Shown here: positions 29,706 through 40,836 of the stretch, one piece after another
How positions within the stretch are numbered: the first letter of the stretch is position 1
Layout: each line of letters opens with the position of its first letter
Assembly (NCBI GenBank): GCA_947579605.1
Contig: OX388305.1
Location: 37,833,542-37,897,541 of the forward strand
DNA length: 64,000 bases
Direction of reading: 5' to 3'
Source of the DNA: Athripsodes cinereus
Lineage: Eukaryota > Arthropoda > Insecta > Trichoptera > Leptoceridae
The notes under the pieces: generated by a model
Database searches by the model: none
The model's input: the letters and a program-made list of their open reading frames with translations, nothing else
What the model was told of the DNA's origin: nothing
Made by a program: the position numbers and the translations under genes

Positions 29706-32700
29706 ATGGCAAAGTTATTTATATCTATTATTTTCACGATGTTAATTTGCAACATTTTGGCCAAACCAGCAATTGTGGAGGATGATGTTATCGATTTATC
29801 ACCTCTTGGACCTGGTATCTATGGGGTTCCATCAAATCGTACAGGTATAGAAGCTACATACATACTTATTAATTTAGCAATGTTGTTTAATTATTGTCTT
29901 GTGTGTTGTGCTTGAAGTTGTTGTGTTGTCCAGAATTCTTGAATGGAGGCCGTGGGAGGACAAAAGAAGTGTTGAAAGACCCAATTAGATGGGTCGACGA
30001 TATTGTCCAGGTGATGGGAAAACAGTGGCGTCGTGGATTGTGGAAAAGTTTTGAAGAGGCCTATATTCAGCAGTGGAGAGAAGAAGGCTAGCAGTAAGTA
30101 AGTAAATGTTGTGCTTATTAGAATTTGCAAGTCATATGCAGGAATGCAGGTCATAATCAGATTTGTTTTATTTTTTTCTCCTCCAGCAGTGTCGTTAACT
30201 TCAATATAAAAGATTGCAATTGTTATGTAGGTACCTACTTGTAAAGAAGAAGAGGAAGTTTGAAGAATGAAAGGATACGAGAAGAATGTTGTGGATAGAA
30301 TGTTTGTTGAAAGATAACTGGGACGGTTTGACGGGATGATGATAAGATTACAGATAGTATTATTTTCTTACATCATGGCATATCCCACAAGTGACTTGCT
30401 GCATATACATAATAAACATGCAAGTCGTTGTCTCCGTGTCAATAAATAGAAATTCAGGGTGGGAATGTTTTACTTTACTTTTCGTATGGCCCGGTGTTGA
30501 TGAATCTTAACCCGTGTGGGCTGCGTCGTGTCCTCTACAGTCTTGGCTCTAGTGTTGAGAGCCAGTTCACCGCCTCCGGTCCTGCTTCGTGATGTCCTGC
30601 AGATTCCCACTAATTTTTTTAAGATGGGAGTCCTGCACTATGTGTCTCACACTCTGCACATCTCCACATTCACAATCAGGGGAATCTCTTTTTCCCCACC
30701 TCCAGAGCAAGTAGTTACAACATCCATGTTCTGTCCTCACTCTATTTTGCTGTACCCAAACCTTTCTCGGCAGATCAAAACATTTGATGATGGATTGAAC
30801 AGTTTACTTTTTACAGGATTTAAAAAAATGTTGTATAACATTATTATCAATTTCCAGGTGACTTGATTGCAAAATGGACTCCCGAATTGGGCAATCCTGA
30901 TCAACTAGGAGAATATTTTGAGGGAGATATTCTGCATCCAATTCAAGACGGTGGAATGAGTAAAAGTGGTCTGATTGCTTTAAGTACCAGGTGGCCAAAT
31001 AAAAAAATCCCATTTGTATTTGAATTCACTCAGAGTTTAAGTAAGTTCTTGAAAAATAATTTTCCTGTATTTATTTTATTCTTTATTCAGTACATTGGTT
31101 ACAATATTACAAATCAAAACAGAGTATCATAAAAATATAAGTACAGAGGGCGAGTTTATGCAATGTCTTCCAACTAACCCGGTTATTAAAATTAAGATTA
31201 AAAAAAAACATACACAAACATATCAACAGTAATAGTAGAAATAAAAATGCAACATAAAGCAAACAAAAGAAAAGATCTAGATCTATGAATATAAATTTAA
31301 TGATGTATGTAACTAATTCCTATTAGATACATCTTATACCTACTTTTCATTATGAATTTGGGGATTGCATCTGTGTTTCGATCGGTGCACAATTTATAGA
31401 AAGCTTTGTTTTGAAAGAAGAACGCCCGGGCCCACTGAACCCTTCTGGATAGAAAACCAGTGATTTTTTTGGCCAACTATCATTGAGCATTCTCACAACA
31501 TGACCCAGCCAGGACCATCGTCTTTCCTGTATCACGGAGATTACAGAACCGTCGTCTCGGGCGTGCATCTTTCACCGTTCCTTTGACAATGACATCAGAT
31601 CGCGGGGAATGTAGTGCGAAGATGTGATGCAATTGGAATTGGCGTGGCGTGGCGTGGCTCTGAATTAGTGATGTAACGAATGTGTGATTTTGGATATTCG
31701 CGAATGCGAATAGCGAATACTGACTTACTTAGATTTCAACAATTGCTCAATCATTAAAATTTTTACCCCCCCCCCCCCCCCCCCCGTCGCTGAATTTCCA
31801 AAATGGTATAGGAATGTGAAATATTTCAAAACTCCTCGGTTTTTTTAAAGAATATTTTCTTGCCGTACCTTTTTCTACAATGTACCGGGTAAGTATTCGG
31901 TACTTATACCGAATATCCGATACTTTATTACCAAAATAATATTTGCAAAACATTCGCATATTTTTATGCGAATACGAATAATCGTTACATCACTACTCTG
32001 AATGGAGGAGGCTGGTTTTTGCCCTGCGCTCCCGAGGGGAGCGTTAAAAGCGAAGATGATCATAATGATTGTTTTGAAATTTTAGGTTTCAACGACCAGT
32101 TGACCATGGTAGCAGCTATGATTGACTTCCATACATTTACCTGCATCAGATTCACACCTAGAACTAGTGAGACTGATTATTTGAGAATTACCAACCTCCA
32201 AACAGGATGCTGGTCTAGTGTTGGGCGAATCGGTAATAACATTTTTTAAATCTTTTTCCTATTTCAAATCATAGTGGGTGCGGTTGGCTGAATGAAGTCA
32301 CTTTTCAGTGATGAGTGCAGTCACTCGCTCTGAAAAAGTTTGATATGAGAGAAGCATAAGATATATAGGTGGAATTGGTGAACGTTGCCATGGTGTAAAG
32401 CGCCTAAGCCAGCCAAAGCCGATTCGTAAGCATCGGAAAACCTAATACTCTCTTCTCTACCCTGCAAACGATGCATATCTTACGATCAAACCATACCTAT
32501 CGTAATATATTATCATACAAACACTTTCGTAGATGTGAAAATCCAGTTATACGAAAAATAAAAATATTGGTAGGTATAAAGGGGCGTTCACATTTGTTCA
32601 CTCTGGATGATCCTCCAAAATGAAAAGGTGTGAACAGGCGTTTCATCAATATTGATCACTAGCGATGACAGATGAAAGCGATTACCACCCGAAATAATTT

Positions 32701-35700
32701 TGATGAAAGGACCTTTTACCGAAACGACCATAAACAAGTTTTATCCTATTATTTGTCTTATTCTCTACGAATTTGTATTAAAAGTCAGAATCATGTAAAA
32801 ATTATCACACTGTCGAGAATTATATTAATTTGTTTTAATTTTAGTAGGCAAGTGTTATTTTTAAATTTTTAATTTATTTCATGATTTTTTGTGAAATTAC
32901 ATCAAACTACATACAACATGACTGTGAGTGACACATGACAGTGAAAGCATTGGATGAACAAGTCTGAACAGACGTGTTCACTTTGGATGAACCTCATTGA
33001 CCACGACTCTCTGGATGATCATCCAAAGTGAAACAATGTGAATGCTACTTGAATAATTACACAAAGCCTTTTTCATCATCTTATCTTCTACAAATAATAA
33101 AAATCTTTCCATAGCAATGCTTATCCATCAAATAGTCGTTTAAAGACTTTCATGCCCATTATTTTGTGTAATGGGGTGTCCACATTTGGCGAATATCGCC
33201 AGGCGAATTTCAAAATATATCGCCAGGCGAAAAAACAAAATTCGCCGGACATCCATTGATCGTCCCGGTAAAGAGCTGCTCTCCTTCTCTTTTTTGAGAG
33301 ATTTCAAGTGACAGGTGTTAAAAAAATAAAGATGTTTTACATCTTAAATTCGGCAATGAAGTTTGCCACTCATTCTGATTAACTTTATTACATGCAGCTG
33401 TTGTGCTGGCTACTCCACTAGTGGGATATGCCGTGATGTATCGTTTTATTGTTTCTAATAATTGTCCCTAGGCCCCTATTATGCAGGCGCTTGGACACGT
33501 TATACATACATTTTATAAAATTTCACAATTTCAAAACTCGATTTTAGCTTCATAGTATTCGTTTATAAAAAAGCATATTTCTAAAAATCGAATTCGAGGG
33601 TGTGTTTGGTACATGCACGAGAATCCTACAAATTTCCATATATTTATTTTAATATTGAGAATATTTAGATAGTTATTACAATATAGAACAAAAAAAAACT
33701 ACTTTTTTTTGTTTTTTTTCATGGATATTGACTGACATAATAAATATTTAATAAAATTTCTCATATTTTGAAACCAAAATCACCACATGAACTCAATTTT
33801 TTGTATACTAAAAAAAGTTTGCTAAAATCTATAGTATTTATATGCTTGATAGGATGATTAAAAAATATATATATTTTACAAATAATTTGTATTTTGATAT
33901 ATCAAAGAGTACCTAAATAAATCTCGTCAGTCTGCGATTTATTTATTTTTTAGTAAAAAACTAATATTGGTAATAAATATTTGATTTTTATTTTATCAAA
34001 TCAATATGTTCGCAAGGGTCAACAAGTTTTGGCAGTTTTTCTATCAATTTTTTTGAAAATAGAATATTTTACCGTTTTTGCTAAACGGGGCCCTTAAAGA
34101 CATGCGTTGTCTTTGTTCCGTTCAATAGGTAGAATATAGTTACCTATCCAGTAGGTATCCATTACCTATCGAGTATTATACGTAGTTACCTATCCAGTAG
34201 GTATCCATTCGAAATATTTATTGTGGAATAGAAAATAGGTGCAATATTTTTTCATTCACTAAAATATTTGATTTACAAAGGGAATCATGTATTTTATATA
34301 GTTATTTGTTTGCGGAATTGATAGAGTGGAGTTGATTATATGTATTACCAATTAAACTCAACTTTGACTTGTTGAGCTTTGGATAGTACTTTACTTATTA
34401 TTTATTTACTTACAGGTGGAGCTCAACAGTTGAACTTACAGACACCAGGATGTACTTATTATAAAGGTGTACCAATACATGAGTTCATGCACGCCCTAGG
34501 AATTGTTCACGAGCAGAGCAGAACTGACAGAGATAGCTATGTCAGAATAAATGAAGCAAATATTACACCTGGTAAGCCACATTCTTTTACGTCTCATAGA
34601 CCATGTTATTGATTAGTAACAGCAGAGAGTAGAGTAGAGCAGGTGCTCTTGACAAAATCTAAATACGATCTTGATCTTAATCATACGACGCGTGAAGGGA
34701 CTATGGTCAAAAATACCGCGCTACCGCGTGGCGTATTTTGAAAGTAACTATACAACGCCATTGCGCACAAGTTGGGACTTCTCGCGTATAGTTTCAAATA
34801 TTAATAAGCATAAATATTTTTAGAAACTATACATGGTTATTACGCTATTATCGTGTATATAAAAATATTTTTATAATATTTTTTTTTTATAATATTTTTA
34901 TCATAAAACAAAACAAAGAACAAAAATATTTTTATCATATAAAAGAAACACAAATGTTTAAGTACTTAAGTGCTACTTTAAAAAGACGCCAGTCAAATAA
35001 TAATAAAAATATTTATTTATTTAAGTAGGTACATTTACAATTTTCGCTTTTACATGTTGACAAATTTCAGAAATTATAACAACAACAAGTAAATCCAAAA
35101 TAACAAAAATACAGGTAATAAAAGCAATAAAAAATTAATAATAAAAACAACACGTAAAAAATAATAAAAACAATTATATATGAAAAAAAGAGAAAGCAAC
35201 AAATCAAAATGGCTACTTGGAAACTAGTCGCATATAGATTCTAAGAACGTTGCCTTGTGTAGCACTTAGAAAATTACACGATTATTCCGCAATGGAAACT
35301 TGTGCAGTATGTTTTCCACACAAATTTTAGTGTAACGTTATTGGAAAATATACACGATTAGAGCGTAATAACCATGTATAGTTTCTAAAAATATTTATGC
35401 TTATTACTACTTGAAACTATACGCGAGTAGTCCCAACCTGTGCGTAATGGCATTGTATACTTTCAAAATACGCTACCGCGAGATTGGTATGCACGTATTT
35501 ATGACTAATAGTCACTTCGTGCGTCGTATGTTTAAGATCAAGATCGTATTTAGATTTTGTCAAGAGTAACCCTACAGTTCACATTCTATAAAAACTCTAG
35601 CATCTATAGATTCCCATAAAGGTGAACAGAGATATGTATTAGAATCTCCGTGTGGTAATTTTTAACTCCAGCTTTCAGGAGTGTGAAGCCACACCGAACA

Positions 35701-37367
35701 CGATATTAAAGGCCGTGAAAGCCTAAAGAGTTACTCGTATTTGGAAATATTAGTTAATTCTTCACTTTGAGAACTTTCGTCAATATACTTATCGATTGAC
35801 ATTTTCAAGAGAACTGTCAAGAGGAAAATGTCAATCGAAATATATTGACATTTTCAATTAAATATTAATTAATTTCATATATATTTGACGAATATATTAA
35901 GAATGATAATGGCAGCATCACTCATATATTGGGTGCAATGCCAAAAAGAGAGAGAGAGAGAGAGAGAGACGAATATATTATATCGATTGACATTTTCGAT
36001 GTAATAAAAATAAATACTATCATCAGTATGAATTTTCACTCTGTGAACGTACAGACTTTAGAATTATCATCTGCATTGGTTTTTTTACTAATTTTCGCTG
36101 ATTACGAAACAAGCCTAGACCCAATTTGTAAACGTTGGAATGTCTTTCTTATTTATTTCAATTAGATTTTGCATAACGTTGCATTGTGAAAACATGATTT
36201 TCCAATGGAGGTATCTGATTGGTTTTGTCGTCTGCGCATTGTACCCATACCCAGTACAGTGAAACCTCTCATAACGAGTATAATTCGTTCCAGACTCTTA
36301 CTTGTTATGCGAAACATTTTTTTCTATAGAAATCAATGTAAAATACAATAATGCGTTCCATGCTGAAAGAATAAGTATTCTTGGAGTACTTTATGATTTT
36401 TTTTTATTAACGTTTATTAAAACAAAAAAACTTATAAAAGAGTGTAACAACTTATATTACGATTTAGATTAGGAAAAAAAAACGTACCTAAATAAAAATA
36501 TGAATTTATGGTAAATAATTAACCATTTTTAACTAGAAAACTAACCGTTAATGTAACCGTTTCGTAGACATTCTTGACACTCTCTTTGAAGCATCAATCC
36601 TCTTAATTTATCTTTATTCCCACACTTTGAGAAGAGCTGTCTTGCGACTACCTGTGGAAGTTCTAGTGAAATAAAGGGAATTAATGTAGATTCGTACCAT
36701 AAAGCGAAATGTAAAATTAAAAGCAAAACTCGGATATCATAATTAATTAATTAAATTAATTTACACTTTCCTAAACACAGATGTCAGTATGCTGGCGGAC
36801 TTATCACTTACGTAATTTCTTTCAGACAACCAGTGCTGTCTCAATTTTTCTAAAACAGTTCTTTTCCAAACCCTGGTTGCGAAAATTTCATACGAAACTC
36901 CGCGACCCAAACCCAGGACCGCGATGATGCAAGTCGACTGCGATAGCCGTTGCACCACGTGGCCGGTTCTCATCTCGGACTATACAATTTTACATTCCCC
37001 TTTGTTCAATTATGGCATTCATATAACGATTGTTTTTATTTTCAGGTTATATACACAATTTTTATAAATATTCTGACACTCTTATACAACCTTTTGGACA
37101 GCCATATGACTACAATAGTATTATGCATTATGATCCCTTAGCATTCTCATCAAATGGATTGCCTACCATTACTACTTTGGTAATAATTTTTGTCATTGTA
37201 ATCATATAAAATGCAACAATTTGTATATATATAATAAATGTTATTCCATTACCATGGAACTTTATTTCATTTATGTATTGCAGCAATATGGTGCTGTTAT
37301 TGGACAGAGACATGGTTTCAGTCTCCGAGATGTCTTGAAGATCAGAGCTATGTATCAATGCACATAA
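29706..37367 (+). CDS. Astacin-family zinc metalloprotease, copy 2 (six exons, 280 aa)
   Basis: Exons: 29706-29844, 30858-31040, 32086-32232, 34416-34571, 37046-37179, 37284-37367; GT-AG throughout, 843 nt in total. I start at MAKLF rather than the in-frame ATG at 29679 because MAKLF begins a clean signal peptide and aligns with copy 1. FEGD (67-70) is the propeptide switch. The catalytic domain shows HEFMHALGIVHEQSRTDRD (zinc His 178, 182, 188; Glu 179), SIMHYD (233-238, Tyr 237) and Cys 127, 149, 169, 279 for the two family disulfides. Exons 1, 3, 4, 5 and 6 equal those of copy 1 in length; exon 2 is 6 nt longer. Introns are swollen by LINE and MITE insertions. Likely a functional secreted endopeptidase; digestion is inferred from its minimal architecture, not shown. 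Confidence 0.9.
29930..30105 (+). pseudogene. RTE-type LINE C-terminus in astacin intron 1
   Basis: Frame GRGRTKEVLKDPIRWVDDI, KQWRRGLWKSFEEAYIQQWR, stop at 30089-30091. RWxDDI and LxEAYxQQW are the last residues of RTE-clade ORF proteins. A 'taagtaagtaaa' tail follows. Confidence 0.75.
30243..30350 (+). pseudogene. Non-LTR family B scrap
   Basis: MKGYEKNVVDRMFVE followed by LGRF and DGMM parallels GCKKSVVDRMRVNKLRWFGH of the copy at 23906-24262, with frame breaks. Confidence 0.45.
30362..30440 (-). repeat. 'GGCTACTCCACTTGTGGG' repeat core, minus copy
   Basis: 'atggcatatcccacaagtga' followed downstream by GCAAGTCGTTGTCTCCGTGT. The same two blocks, in the same order, occur at 41405-41490. 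Confidence 0.45.
30535..30785 (-). pseudogene. Jockey/R1-type LINE C-terminal fragment
   Basis: Minus frame: LPRKVWVQQNRVRTEHGCCN, WGKRDSPDCECGDVQSVRHI, then a shift and AVNWLSTLEPRL. NRxRTxHG followed by C-x-C-G...H is the end of Jockey-type ORF2. The last knuckle cysteine is Ser. Lies in astacin intron 1. Confidence 0.7.
31072..31185 (-). repeat. LINE 3'-tail family A, copy 4
   Basis: Begins 31 nt inside intron 2 of astacin copy 2, right after the exon 2 donor. Confidence 0.5.
31365..31570 (-). pseudogene. RTE-like LINE fragment, minus strand
   Basis: Frame ISVIQERRWSWLGHVVRMLN then WPKKSLVFYPEGFSGPGR: the RRWxWLGHVxRM and PGR(P) block after the RTE reverse transcriptase. Closest relative in the window is 55404-55748. 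Confidence 0.7.
31586..32070 (+). pseudogene. RTE-like LINE extreme C-terminus, plus strand, split by a MITE
   Basis: 31586-31665 and 31996-32070 together match the end of the 55404-55748 element (EWRRLV, CSREER, then a GATGAT tail). The orientation is opposite to the neighbouring fragment at 31365-31570, so an inversion or template switch joined them. Confidence 0.65.
31666..31995. mobile_element. hAT-like MITE, poly(C) family, intact copy
   Basis: Ends TAGTGATGTAACG / CGTTACATCACTA with a perfect 8-bp duplication CTCTGAAT (31658-31665, 31996-32003). 330 bp, with a C run of about 19 at 31767-31785. Inserted in an RTE fragment, itself in intron 2 of astacin copy 2. Confidence 0.85.
32340..32460. 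mobile_element. Degraded relative of the MITE at 53975-54201
   Basis: Shares AGGTGGAATTGGTGAAC, CCATGG and AAGCCAGCC in the same order. Confidence 0.4.
32582..33046. mobile_element. MITE with TTCACTCTGGATGATC terminal repeats
   Basis: GCGTTCACATTTGTTCACTC at the left is inverted at the right as 'cattcacattgtttcacttt'. Inside, TGTTCA and TGAACA words repeat. A second, shorter copy is at 40108-40385. Confidence 0.6.
33172..33280. mobile_element. Truncated copy of the TTTGGCGAATATCGCC MITE
   Basis: Begins GGGTGTCCACATTTGGCGAA and matches the right end of 13341-13871 to about GGACATCCATTGATCGTC, where it stops. Confidence 0.65.
33385..33435 (+). repeat. 'GGCTACTCCACTTGTGGG' repeat core, copy
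   Basis: ATTACATGCAGCTGTTGTGC then GGCTACTCCACTAGTGGGAT. Confidence 0.45.
33533..34093. mobile_element. TTAA-flanked MITE, left-truncated copy
   Basis: Near-identical by eye to 18835-19395 in the same orientation, ending GGGGCCC then TTAA (34094-34097). The left 150 nt are missing. Confidence 0.75.
34640..35577. mobile_element. Hairpin MITE, 'ACTCTTGACA' family, split copy
   Basis: Outer arms 34640-34730 and 35474-35577 carry GATCTTAATCATACGACGCG and its partner and end CAAGAGTAACCCTACAG. Removing the insert restores an element of about 200 nt like 26457-26669. Lies in intron 4 of astacin copy 2. Confidence 0.75.
34731..35473. mobile_element. Long-arm hairpin element nested in the MITE
   Basis: The left arm from GCGTATTTTGAAAGTA through TTGGGACTTCTCGCGTATAG and ACATGGTTATTACGCT is inverted at 35360-35473. 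Arms exceed 115 nt. Flanks TACCGCGTG and TACCGCGAG fit a 9-bp duplication with one mismatch, as for Mutator-like elements. No transposase. Confidence 0.7.
35943..35969. repeat. (GA)n microsatellite
   Basis: About 13 GA units inside an otherwise AT-rich stretch (35578-36256) with no gene. Confidence 0.8.
36257..36605. mobile_element. pogo/Tigger-like element, one end only
   Basis: TA then CAGTGAAACCTCTCATAACG at the left. Similarity to 14091-14450 continues to about 36605, where it is lost. The minus strand there reads LQRECQECLRNGY. Confidence 0.6.
36870..36972 (-). repeat. Degenerate tRNA-derived SINE (third type)
   Basis: Minus strand: CCACGTGGTGCAACGGCTAT (box A-like) and GGTCCTGGGTTTGGGTCGC (box B-like) about 45 nt later. 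It is too diverged for a working tRNA gene. Confidence 0.45.
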
Positions 37368-37486
37368 ACTGTTATTTTCACTATTTCATATTGGTAAGAA
37401 CATTAACTATTTCTATCAAAAGTAACATGAATTGATCATAAAATTATTGAAAGAAGTCTTCGCAAAATAATTTGTCGTATAATACC

Positions 37487-37588
37487 GAAAACAGTTTGTT
37501 CTATGGTGAATCTATTCAATAATATTATATCAAAAACAGTTTGTTCTATGGTGAATCTATTCAATAATATTATATCAAAAACAGCTCC
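37487..37588. repeat. 51-bp direct tandem duplication
   Basis: 'aacagtttgttctatggtga' to 'attatatcaaa' occurs twice back to back, just past the stop codon of astacin copy 2. Confidence 0.85.
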
Positions 37589-37619
37589 CGTGAGACTATC
37601 TTCATTTTTTTTTCCATTA

Positions 37620-37755
37620 CAGACCTATTTATTTATTCATTCTTTACTGTACATTGATTATAAGCAATGACATAAAAGGTAAACATTCAAGTTAGATACA
37701 ATCAATATACAAAGGGCGAATTTATCGCAAAGTTGCAATCTCTTCCAACTAGAGC
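37620..37755 (-). repeat. LINE 3'-tail family A, copy 5
   Basis: GCGAATTTATCGCAAAGTTG then TCTTCCAACT; A-rich end at the left. Confidence 0.5.
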
Positions 37756-37759
37756 TCCT

Positions 37760-38685
37760 TCATTTTACCCCATATTCCCACATACCGTCTGCATCCAGTT
37801 TAAACAGATATTTATGTTCATCCAGATTGTCCGTCTTTTTCAATGGTGTCATTTCCAAGATTCAGGTATGATATTTCAGTCTCGATTCCAAGAGCCACTT
37901 TGTCCACTTTTCAACTTGACTTTCAGCTGCATGATCTGCTATCGCCAATTCAAATTTGTTATCCTATTATTTAAATCTACCTCTTTCAACAATTACTATT
38001 GCACTCTGTCTCATTGCGTGTTCAAACGAGACGATATGGATGGGTGAAAATTTGTCAAAGGACACAACGTGAGTGAAATTGAACAAAAAGGTGTTTACAC
38101 GGGATTCAATAAGTCAATTCAAATTCAAAATGATAGAAATAGTGATGTGGCTGGAAGGAAATTGCTTAAGCACGAAATCAGCTTCATGCACAACGCCAGT
38201 ATACTTAACTGAAAAGTTTGACAAGGCCTTCCTCAGCTGGAACGGAGGCGAAGAGAAAAAAACAACAAAGAGAAGAGAGAGCAATTAAATAAAAATAGTT
38301 ACTCACTCCTGTCAGATACTTACCATATACATATGATAGTGTACAGCAATCAATTAAAATAGATAAATATATATATAGTGAATTTACTAGAAATGAGAAT
38401 ATTTGGCATATTACAGTGAGGTGAAGGCGGATGATGTAAAAACACAAATTTAATTAAACATTATTATTTATTAATAAAAAAAAAACAAACATGTGGAAAA
38501 AATATTATAAAAAAAAAAGAAATAATGAACTTTCGATTAAAGTAAATCCTAAACCTAACTTATTTAATTCCCCCCCTTTTTATAAAAATGTCTTTAAAAA
38601 AAAATATATCACAATAAAAGTCTGTTACACTGTTATTATTTAATTAAAAATTGTCTTACGAAGAACAAAAATAAAAAAAACACAA
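37760..38685. other. No gene seen
   Basis: Two frames (37733-38047 and 38073-38288) lack recognisable domains or splice support. 38450-38680 is A-rich low complexity. Confidence 0.35.
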
Positions 38686-39175
38686 ATCACTCCCGCTGGT
38701 TTCTCACCCATCTCGGCCATTTAGCCTGAAGATCGTCCTGCCCGCAGCCATTGCGGGCAGGCGCAGTCCTTCCACCGAAGGCACCCTGGTATATAGCCTT
38801 CAGGGTGGAGTTGCCCCGAGGCCGGCGGCTGCCGCCCCAAAGGAGGTCTGCACCATCCAGAGACCGTGGCGGGAAACTGCCCACGTGGAACTCCATGGAC
38901 GGCCCGGCGGGGTCGTCTTGCCTCTATAGCGCCTGGTTGGAAGAGAACCGGCCTTCACGACAGTCTGGTGGATAGTGTTGTGGTCTCTTGCTGGCCACTC
39001 GGCTAAGGGGGATGGTACCTCACCCCTCGCTATCATACTGCACCCCCGCGTCTTAGTGTCGGCTTGGCGAAATTGTCCCGTTAGGCCGCTATTGTTTTTC
39101 AAAACAATAACCGCGGCTAACATACGGCGTACCAGCTCGTATGCCCGGGTATTTTGCTCGGTGCCTACCAATGGT
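38686..39175 (-). other. GC-rich block of unknown origin, possibly a LINE segment
   Basis: About 490 bp of strikingly GC-rich sequence in an AT-rich setting. On the minus strand a frame (39171-38803) reads FRQADTKTRGCSMIARGE, PSPLAEWPARDHN and TTPPGRPWSSTWAVSRHG without a recognised fold; a second frame overlaps it. An A/T-rich tail follows at 38460-38680, consistent with the 3' part of a retrotransposon inserted on the minus strand. Edges are abrupt on both sides. Confidence 0.45.
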
Positions 39176-39199
39176 TATATATTCCCGCACACATCACAT

Positions 39200-39720
39200 G
39201 TACACATAGTTTATATTTAAAAAAAATAAAAAAAAAGTGTCCATTTTCACTACATAACCAATGTTCATTTAATATTCCCCAATGTTTCACGAAAACCCCC
39301 AAAGATTACCAATCTATCTTAACAAGCAATTTAACTAAAAATACCTAAATATAACTTACGTACTAATTACAATTTTCATGAGGGTGTATGCCTGTAGGTA
39401 TATACACTCGTGAAGGCAGTAGACCATATCCCACTCGATATTATACCTACCTACAAGAGCGTTTACATCGAAATTATAATAAACATACAAACAGACACAC
39501 ACCCCTAAATACGATGTATTATATACCTTTCCATTTTATGAATATATGTATATATATTTTTTCTGTCTTTTAAACTTGTATTAGTGTTTATATTCTTTTT
39601 ATCTGATTGTTTATACCAGTACTTACCTATTAGAAATTGATTGGTAGTACATGATTATGTTATTTCTTTTTCTTTTTGTATACCTATTGTTTTTCTCTTT
39701 ATGCATTATTTCTCTTGACT
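39200..39720. other. No gene seen
   Basis: AT-rich; the short frame at 39388-39573 is not supported by any motif. Confidence 0.35.
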
Positions 39721-39724
39721 GTTC

Positions 39725-39797
39725 CTTTTTATTTGTATTATTTGTAAAGGCTGATACAGCCGTTTATTATGTAAATAAATAAATAAATAAATAAAAA
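39725..39797 (+). repeat. LINE 3' tail with (AAAT)n end
   Basis: GTAAAGGCTGATACAGCCGT then TTATTATGTAAATAAATAAA. Confidence 0.45.
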
Positions 39798-40107
39798 TTA
39801 TTGTGTGAATAGCGAGCAGATCTTAAACGGGACGTGACATTCCTGAAGGATGGCGAACACGTGTTTAAAAATGACTAGCTGGTTACGTAACACAGCGCAA
39901 AATTACAAAATTTAAGATTTTTAATTATTATTATTAATATATTATTATCTTTACTAAATTATTTAAAAATATTCTGGATAATTTTTTTATCATCATGCAC
40001 AGACCCTCCATATCAAGTTTATAACGAAATTCAAAAACAAAATGTTTTCTTCTACTTTAAGATGAAAGACTTTAAGACACTTATACTAAATATGAGACCT
40101 GTAAATA

Positions 40108-40385
40108 AAGTAGCATTCACATTCCATCATTGTATTGATCATCCAGAGCAATGTTTCCCATTGTGGAGCACCACACCTTAAAGGTGGAGCACCGCGCTTC
40201 CACATATTATTGAAAATTTACCAACTGTTTAGTTAAAAAAGAGGTCGGTGGGGCATATGACGTTCGAAAAGACTACAGTGGTGCATGGCATAAAGAAGGT
40301 TGGGAAACACTGATCCAAAGTGTCAGGGTCAAAGCTGTTCATCGAAAGTGAACATGTCTGTTCACACTTGTTCATCCTATGCTTC
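40108..40385. mobile_element. MITE related to 32582-33046
   Basis: GCATTCACATTCCATCATTG with GATCATCCAGAG at the left, GAACATGTCTGTTCACACTT at the right. The ends are diverged. Confidence 0.5.
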
Positions 40386-40707
40386 CACTGTCAATAGAGG
40401 TCTTGTCGTTTTAAATTAATTGAAAATATTGTTCTCATTATGTTCAGATGGTTCGATAAGATAGTGATTCCTTAATCTATGTAGTTGCTGGTCCCATAGA
40501 AGTCTTTAAAATGTTTATCGACGATATTTTTACAACTGACCTGTATGAGGTCATATTTATATAAATTTAATTTTCTTTAATATGTTTTTCAATTTTGATT
40601 TTTTATTACACAGTGTATTGATAAAGTATTAATTGTAAATATTATTTATTTCAGAATCCAACGAATCCGGAAATGGCAAAAACGATTTTTTATCTAGGTA
40701 CCTACTT

Positions 40708-40836
40708 ACTTTATTCTTCACTCTACATTGGTTACAACATCCACCATAACAAAGTATAATAAAATAACCAGTTATATATACAATTCAATGCGCAGAAGGC
40801 AAATTTATTGCTGGATAAAAATATCTTCCAACTAAT
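40708..40836 (-). repeat. LINE 3'-tail family A, copy 6
   Basis: Supplies the target site of the hAT element that follows at 40837. Confidence 0.5.

Noticed and set aside
32672..32872. 66-codon plus-strand frame
   Set aside because: Lies wholly inside the MITE at 32582-33046 and has no domain.
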